A DNA stretch of 64,000 bases. Origin: Glaciozyma antarctica PI12 (Eukaryota > Basidiomycota > Microbotryomycetes > Kriegeriales > Camptobasidiaceae). Positions 58,022 through 64,000 of the stretch are shown one piece after another. The DNA lies in contig KZ627158.1 of the NCBI GenBank assembly GCA_002917775.1, forward strand, positions 778,578-842,577. The letters are read 5' to 3'. A model generated the notes under the pieces. That model was not told where the DNA came from. It searched no databases and saw nothing but the letters and a program-made list of their open reading frames with translations. Position 1 is the first letter of the stretch. Each line of letters opens with the position of its first letter. The translations under genes were made by a program, and so were the position numbers.

Positions 58022-58693
58022 CAAGGAAGAAGGGGAGAAGTTAATGTGCGGATTGAACGAGGTGAAGGTGATCTCTGGGAAGGGAGGGAGGGGAAGGATG
58101 AGGAGGAGGAGGATGATCAAACAACAAGTATATATTAATTTAAATATTCCGTTTTTAATCGCTAATGACTGGACTCCGGAGTAGTTTCTGCTGCCTCAGG
58201 CTGGAAGTCAAGCAGACGGTGATACGTAAACACTGCAGAAAAAGAGAGGCTGAGACGAGCGAGATTGGGAATATTCAAGGCATCCTCGCTCGCTCGAGGT
58301 CAAGTTCCTCTCGCGATTCTTCCAAGGAAGCGAGTCGCTTCTCCTTTTCGAGTTGGATTCTCTTCGAATGGGTTCTTCACGTCGGCTTGGTCGAAATCGC
58401 GGTTGAAATAGTCAAGTAGCGGGAGAGTCCAGTCAGCATCTGCTCGTTGTCACCTTGCTCGCGCCCCGTACTCAACAACGAGCTTGTAAGGTCGCAGGCA
58501 AACGAGCCTCAGTGAGATTTTACAACTCGGCAACGCGCAAAGAATCAAATGCGAGGGACAGTGCGCTGACCGGCAGGCGCGCCGCGGAGACGAAAGAGGA
58601 CTCACGCTGTCCGGCTGTCTTTGCTCCAACGCATCTCCTCAACGCTCCCTCATCTTTTCAACAGTTTCAAACGGCGTAGGCACACCCTCCAGC
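58022..58693. promoter_or_regulatory. Divergent promoter between DBF4 and the CaMK-like kinase
   Basis: 672 bp. A marked AT-rich island at ~58118-58166 includes GTATATATTAATTTAAATAT and thus an ATTTAAAT at 58138-58145. It lies ~100 bp upstream of the DBF4 ATG and may hold TATA-like elements. Nearer the kinase there is a GGCGCGCC site at ~58575. No coding signal was recognised. Confidence 0.45.
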
Positions 58694-60233
58694 ATGCCTT
58701 TTTTCAACTTGCAGCCCTCGTCGCAGTGAGTCGAACGCTATCGCCGAGCGACTGTCGATCCAGCTCACCCCACTCTTCTCTCCAGCAAACGCAAGAAGGC
58801 GTACCATATCGGCGAGCACATTGGCAGTGGAGGGTACGGAGAAGTCAAGGCGGCGACTAGGCTCGACGACGGCCTACCTGTGGCCGTCAAAATCGTCAAC
58901 AAGGTCGCCATCGCGGATCTGGGAGCGCAGGTCTTGCGCCAGGACACGCTGCTACAGTGAGTACCGCGTACTCTAATCTTAGCAGCCGTGCTGATAGCGA
59001 CCGTGCAGACTGCGCCACCCACACATCGTCAGGCTCTTTGAATGGTTCGAGTGCGTCACCGACGAAGGTTGCGATTTGCGGGGTGGAAAGCTAACCCGTA
59101 GGCGCAGGTCCAAGGACAAGTACTATCTCGTATTCGAGCTGGCGGCGGGTGGGGAGCTGTACGACCACTTGATGGCCCAAGGGAGGTTTAAGGAGGACGA
59201 GGCGAAGGAGGTGGCGCATGCTCTGGTGGTGAGTCCCTGGTTCCTGAGCGGGCTGGCTTCGGTCTACGGGAGCTGACAAGCGAGTGCTCTTTTCTTCAGA
59301 ATGCTCTCAAGTTCTTGCACAGTCGAAATATCATCCATCGCGACCTCAAGCCGGAGAACGTGCGTTCACGACTCCCTTTCGCTGAGGAACCCCCAGCTAA
59401 AGCTACGAGCAGGTTTTGTATCGAACGCCGCCAGCGTACACGCCCGAGTCTGTGCATGACGACTGCGTGATTTCAGACTTTGGGCTGGCAGCTATGCTCT
59501 CTCGTCCCGACGAGGTGTTGCATATGCACTGCGGGAGTCCGGGATACACAGCTCCAGAGTGCGCTTCCTCCTCCCAGCTTCGTCCCCACCCTCAGCTAAC
59601 GTTTCTGCGCCGCAGAGTCTACTCGGAGGAGGGCTACTCTCTCCCTTCAGACATGTGGAGCCTGGGGTGCGTCTTGAAGTATCGCGGCTCGCGCTTCCAG
59701 CTGATGAGCCTTTTCCCGCAGTGTGATCGTGTTCGCCATGATGGGAGGACGCTTTCCATACAAGCGCACGGAACCGAAGGCGTTGGCGGAAGAAGCTCGC
59801 ACGACGAAGCTGTACTTCCCGCCAACGTGGAACACCATTTCGCCCGTCGGTAGGTGCATCACGCCCTCTCTCCCGAACCGCGCTGACTTTACGCGTTCTT
59901 GCAGCCAAAGATTTCGTTCGCAAGCTCCTGGAAGTCGACCCCAAAAAGCGTATGACAGCCGTCGAGGCTCTACAGCACCCCGTGCGCCTTTCCACCCCCC
60001 AGCGAATTGGACTCGCTTCTAATGCGATCCTCTCACAGTGGCTCGACAACGACAAGGTCTTCCCAACGCCGGACAACTCACCGGAGAACAGCGACGAAGA
60101 AGACTACCCCATGCTCGAACGACGGCCGACGTTCGTTCCAGGCATCCCCGACTTTGGGCTGTCGCCAACGAGCCCAAATTTCTCGCCTCTGGAGAAGGCA
60201 TCGACGCATACGAGCATCAAGGGAGCACTGTAA
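58694..60233 (+). CDS. CAMK-group Ser/Thr kinase (CaMK-like)
   Basis: Probably a calcium/calmodulin-dependent-type kinase. The ATG at 58694 gives MPFFNLQPSSH, then KRKKAYHIGEHIGSGGYGEV with the glycine loop, and VAVKIVNK with the ATP-binding Lys. YYLVFELAAGGELYDHLMAQ is the hinge region; FLHSRNIIHRDLKPENVLY is the catalytic loop; ISDFGLAAML and HCGSPGYTAPEVYSEEGY the activation segment; SDMWSLGVIVFAMMGGRFPY follows. DPKKRMTAVEALQHPW closes the domain. The tail is short (~65 residues) with NSDEEDYPMLERRPTF and no obvious calmodulin-binding helix, so calcium control is not shown. Eight introns, one near each kinase motif. The stop is TAA 60231-60233, 54 bp from the CIA1 stop. Confidence 0.88.
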
Positions 60234-60287
60234 CGAAGGCGTGATCATATTTTATAATCCTTCCTGATCTTCGAAAGCCACTGCTCG

Positions 60288-61835
60288 CTACAAAGCCTTC
60301 CCTCTGTCGACTCGCCACACCCTTACGACCCCATCGTCTCCCGCGCTCGCAAACATGTTCTCGCACCCCGCCCACCGCGCGTCCTCCTCCGGCTCCCCAC
60401 TCGCATCCGTCATCTCGGCATCCTCCTCTCCCTCGCCTCCTTCGAGTCGACGAAGCGTCTCGGCGGCTTTTGCGGGCGAGAGGTGGCACCACGAGACGTG
60501 GTTGACGTCCGAGACGCCGTGCGCCGAGTCGATCGAGGCGACGAGCTGGTGGCCTGGTGCGCCGAGTGGTGAGGAGTCGGGAGTCGGTTGAGTCTGCGGA
60601 AAAAGTGAGGTTAGGGCAGGTCGCAGGGGAACAGCAGCGAGAACGCACCATCTGGAAGACGTTGATGACGCCGTCGCCCCCGCAAGTTAGGAGCCTCCCC
60701 AGTCCCCCCTCCTTCTTGTCCAGCCCTCCCCTTGCCCAATCGACGCTGTAAATCGTTCGCGAATGCGCCTCCTTGATCTCTCCCTTCAAGATCCACTTCC
60801 ACTTCTCCTTCTCCCCAATCCTCACACCACCCTTGCTCCATGGTCCCATCCGTCCTCCCTCTTCGCGCGTCGCCTCCCCATCCTCTCCCAGCGTCTCGGG
60901 CCCTCCTTGCCGCTCGCGGCCCCAGAGCTTGATGACGAGGTCGTCGCCTGCCGACGCGAGGTAGTTGCCGCAAGGAGAGAAGGAAATGGTCCAGACGGTC
61001 GCGGTGTGCGAGAGGAGAGTGTGAATGCACGTCCATTCGTCGTCGTAGGGGTCGGCGGCAAAGAGCTTGACCGAGTCGTCGTAGGATGCAGAAGCGAGGA
61101 GCTGAAGCTCGAGGTTAGCTCGTGCGGCGGTGGGAGACGGGGAAAGAACGCACCTCCTCGCTGGGGTGCCAAGTCACCGCTTTGACGTCCTGACTGTGCT
61201 CCATAAGGACGGCCAGGCATTCAAACTCGGCGGGTCCAACAGCTGCGCTCAAAGCAGGTCAGCTCCCGAGCTCCTGCACACGTTCAGCGAAAGCGCACCT
61301 TCCCACACCCAGACGCTCTTATCGCGACTGCAGCTCGCTAGCAACCGCCCATCGCTGCTCCACTCGACGCTCTTGCACTCGCTCTCGTGTCCCTCCAGCG
61401 GGTCTACCGCCTCCCACTCTCCTCCCTCGCCTCCTCCCATCGCATCGTCAACGCCCGCCTCCTCAACCTGCTGCCAAATGCCGACGGTCGAGTCGAATGA
61501 TGCTGTCGCAAGAGTCGCTCCGGTGGGGCTGAAGGAGAGGGACCGAACGGTGCGCGAGTGGGAGGTGGGGATGGTCGATTGGTGGGAGAAGCGATATGAC
61601 GGCGTGGCCGAAGGGGATATGGAGGAGGACGGTGCTGGGGCAAAAGAGTAGAGGCGAACTGACTTGTCGGAGGAGCAGGAGGCGAGAGTGGGCGCTGCTG
61701 GAGACCAGGAGACGTGCCAGACTGGAGGCAAGAGGGAGTTAGCTAAGGACGCCTGAGGGAGTGAGTTCCAAGCTTACCTCTGTCTGTGTGCCCTGATAGC
61801 TCTGCTACTGGAGTGACTGTTATATCGGACAACAT
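60288..61835 (-). CDS. CIA1: Cytosolic iron-sulfur assembly protein CIA1/CIAO1
   Basis: Seven-blade WD40 protein of the CIA targeting complex that passes Fe-S clusters to nuclear and cytosolic apoproteins. The ATG at 61833-61835 begins [20 protein letters not shown]; blades follow with [80 protein letters not shown] and [21 protein letters not shown] Gly/Lys-rich insertion precedes [15 protein letters not shown]. The last blade is [20 protein letters not shown] and the stop TAG 60288-60290. The acidic stretch [20 protein letters not shown] is an extra loop in blade 7. About six introns. Head-to-head with HIS5 (131 bp). Confidence 0.92.
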
Positions 61836-61966
61836 CGTCCCGTGGCTTGAGGAGGAAGTAAGACCAACCTCGTCGGCGCGATCTCCGAGACGAGCGAGGT
61901 TGACTCGTTCGCTCCTTCCTCTCCTTCCACAACCCCGTTACTCTCTCGTTCTTTCCATTATCCAGC

Positions 61967-63337
61967 ATGGCATCACCCAAGCCAGCCCACTTCTCGCTCG
62001 AGTCAGTCATCCGTACCAACATCCTCGCCCTTCAGCCGTACCGCTGCGCGCGAGACGACTACTCGGAGGGTATCCTGCTCGACGCCAACGAGAACGCTCT
62101 CGGCCACTCGCTTCCACCAACTGCAGGAGGAGACGAAGGAGACGGTGCGCTCGCGTTCTCTTTGCCCCCTCGAACTCTTCTGACGCCGTCGTTGCCCCCC
62201 AGCTTCATTCGACCACCTCGAGCTCCACCGCTACCCCTCCCCTTCCCACCTCCCTCTCAAGACCCTTATCTGCAACCTCCGCAACGTTCCCTCGCCTGAG
62301 AACATCTTCCTCGGCGTAGGGTCGGACGAGGTCATCGACTTGCTCTTCCGGATCGCCTGCGTTCCCGGCAAGGATCGAGTACTGGTCTGCCCACCTACGT
62401 ACGGCATGTACGGAGTGTGTGCGCAAGTGAACGATGTCGAAGTGGTCAAGATCAACCTGGAGGTGGAGGGTGGCGCGTTCCTGCCTCGAGTGGATGAGGT
62501 GAGCTTGCGTCCTTGGGGAGGGTAACTCGTGCGGAAGCTGAGCTTTGGCTTCTTTACAGATCAACCGCGTGCTGTCCGAAGCCGCCAAATCGCCAAATCC
62601 TATCAAGCTCACCTTCCTTTGCTCGCCGGGAAACCCGACGGGCACATTGATCCCCCTCGCCGACGTTCGTGCGGTTCTCAGCAACCCGGACTACCAGGGA
62701 CTGGTCATCGTTGACGAGGCTTACATCGACTTTGGAGAAGACGGAACCAGTGCCGTACGACTATTGGTGGACGAGGGATGGAGCAATCTCGTCATCATGC
62801 AGACGTTGAGCAAGGGGTTCGGGTTGGCTGCGATTCGGTACGTCCTCCCGTCCTCTCCCAATCTCTTTGCGACTCTGCTAATCTCCGTGTGCTCGCAGAC
62901 TTGGAATCGCCTACTCTACTCCTGAGATCATTCAGGTCCTCAACAACATCAAAGCTCCCTACAACATCTCCACCCCTACCGCCGCTCTCGCCCTGCGCGC
63001 CCTTTCCCCCTCCGGCCTCACCCTCTTCCGCGCCAACATCGCCACACTTAACGCCAATCGCACCTACCTTGAATCCGCCCTCCTCGCTCTCCCCTCCGTT
63101 CTCCGCACCCTCGGCGCAGGGGACGCCAACTTCCTCCTTACCCAGATTGGGACGAACGGGCAGACGGATAATGCCAAGGCGCTGAGAGTGTACACAAAGA
63201 TGGCGCAGGAGGAGAAGGTCGTGGTGCGGTACCGCGGGAACGAGGTCGGCTGCGAGGCGTGCTTGAGGATTACGGTTGGGACGAGGGAGGAGTGCGAGCA
63301 GGTGGTTGCGAAGCTCGCAGTGCTGTTGGAGGAGTAG
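61967..63337 (+). CDS. HIS5: Histidinol-phosphate aminotransferase
   Basis: PLP enzyme of histidine synthesis, converting imidazole-acetol phosphate to histidinol phosphate. The ATG at 61967 gives MASPKPAHFSLESVIRTNIL. ILLDANENALG is the substrate-binding start; FDHLELHRYPSPSHLPLKTL and SPENIFLGVGSDEVIDLLFR follow; PPTYGMYGVCAQVNDVEVVK holds the aromatic ring-stacking Tyr. TFLCSPGNPTGTLIP, IVDEAYIDFGED and the PLP-lysine motif TLSKGFGLAAIRLGIAYSTP are intact. The end has EKVVVRYRGNEVGCEACLRI and TVGTREEC, then TAG 63335-63337. Four introns. Class-II family length (~400 residues). Confidence 0.95.
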
Positions 63338-63488
63338 ATCTTTCACAGAGTAATCGTATGCATTGGGGAGAACTGTGCGCGACGATGGGAGTGGAACCGA
63401 GATAAATTGACCACGCTCCTCCTTTCTTATTCACCCGCCCGTCCGAGGGGTATTTATCCACCAGCACCCTCTTGAGATTCTGCCGCTT

Positions 63489-64000
63489 CTACTGCGCTTT
63501 CTTCTCCTTGAGCGACACCGTCGCCTTCTTGCTCGTGATCGCGTTCTTTGCTGCGACGCTCTTGACCTTGCGAGAGGGTCCCGGGGCGAAGGTGCTCTTG
63601 ATCACTGGCATGAGGATCCTGGTGGCCAACATGGACGCCAGAATCAACGAGCACAAGCTGCGAACGAGTGCGTCAGAAACTTGGGAGAGAATACGCCACG
63701 GGTTCCTGAGGACTCACATCTTGGCCTCGTGCGCGGGGAGGAGGGGACGCGACTCCTTGGCGGTGAGGTAGGTCTTGGGGAGGTGGAGGAAGTACTGGAG
63801 GAAGGCAGCCTTGCCGAGGAGGGTGGAGGGGAGGATACGGAAGAAGGGGTGAGCGTCGATGAGAGTTCTGCGAGTGTGAATGAGAAGTCAGTGCGGTCTC
63901 GCTTCCGTTGAATGAAACCAGGGCTCACGCGTAGATGTAGCCGATGACCGTAGCTCCCCAGACGTCGATTCCAGGTCCGTTCTTGATCCAAGGAGGGGTG
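63489..64000 (-). CDS. Unidentified membrane protein (5' part outside the window)
   Basis: Not recognised with confidence. Reading from the window edge: PWIKNGPGIDVWGATVIGYI, then YA and, after an intron at ~63928-63866, LIDAHPFFRILPSTLLGKAA, FLQYFLHLPKTYLTAKESRP and LLPAHEAKM. Another intron (~63715-63667) leads to a last helix LILASMLATRILMPVIKS and a basic tail (TFAPGPSRKVKSVAAKNAIT, then SKKATVSLKEKKAQ) at TAG 63489-63491. It looks like a multi-pass protein with a Lys-rich cytosolic end. The WGATVIGYIY string recalls trimeric intracellular cation channels, but the rest does not prove this. Confidence 0.7.

Overview
This is nuclear DNA of a fungus, most likely a red basidiomycete yeast of the Rhodotorula/Sporobolomyces type (Pucciniomycotina, Microbotryomycetes). 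The sequence is GC-rich with strong GC preference at third codon positions. Nearly every gene is broken by several introns of about 45-100 nt with GTNNGT donors, a CTAAC/CTGAC-like branch site 10-25 nt before the acceptor, and little intergenic space. The lineage call is an inference from this style and from protein flavour; no rRNA or marker comparison was possible.

I count 33 protein-coding genes, all recognisable as chromosomal fungal genes apart from three hypotheticals. From left to right: TOP1 (partial, -), complex I NDUFB3-like (+), phosphopentomutase/phosphoglucomutase (-), Na+/H+ antiporter (+), nucleolar FKBP (-), PHOSPHO-type HAD phosphatase (+), MFS transporter (-), triose-phosphate-transporter-family protein (-), Ser-rich membrane protein (+), ERT1-type zinc-cluster regulator (-), SNAPC3 (+), SWS1/ZSWIM7 (-), PPG1-type phosphatase (+), secreted Cys-rich protein (-), RGG-tailed hypothetical (-), SGF73 (-), AP180 (+), aldo-keto reductase (-), ABM-fold protein (+), BRX1 (-), RPP21/RPR2 (+), NIMA kinase (+), homeobox factor (-), uS9m (+), ARC19 (-), RPC17 (+), MIS12 (-), MAD1 (+), DBF4 (-), CaMK-like kinase (+), CIA1 (-), HIS5 (+) and an unidentified membrane protein (-, partial).

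The layout is striking: 28 of the 32 neighbouring pairs lie on opposite strands, giving 14 head-to-head pairs (mostly 130-450 bp between start codons) and 14 tail-to-tail pairs (24-665 bp between stops). Several head-to-head pairs share a theme: MIS12/MAD1 (kinetochore and checkpoint), BRX1/RPP21 (ribosome and RNA processing). MIS12, MAD1 and DBF4 form a 6.6-kb block of chromosome-cycle genes.

I found no mobile element, CRISPR array, confident RNA gene or virus-derived sequence. The points worth a second look are local: a 4-nt micro-exon, start codons cut off by an intron, a GC-AG intron, probable frame breaks in the zinc-cluster regulator and the FKBP gene, a PPG1 phosphatase that seems to lack a phosphate-contacting arginine, a complex I gene with no ATG, and a recurrent GGTC/TTAAAT-like motif in AT-rich promoter patches. 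All exon joins are read by eye from splice signals and protein family knowledge.
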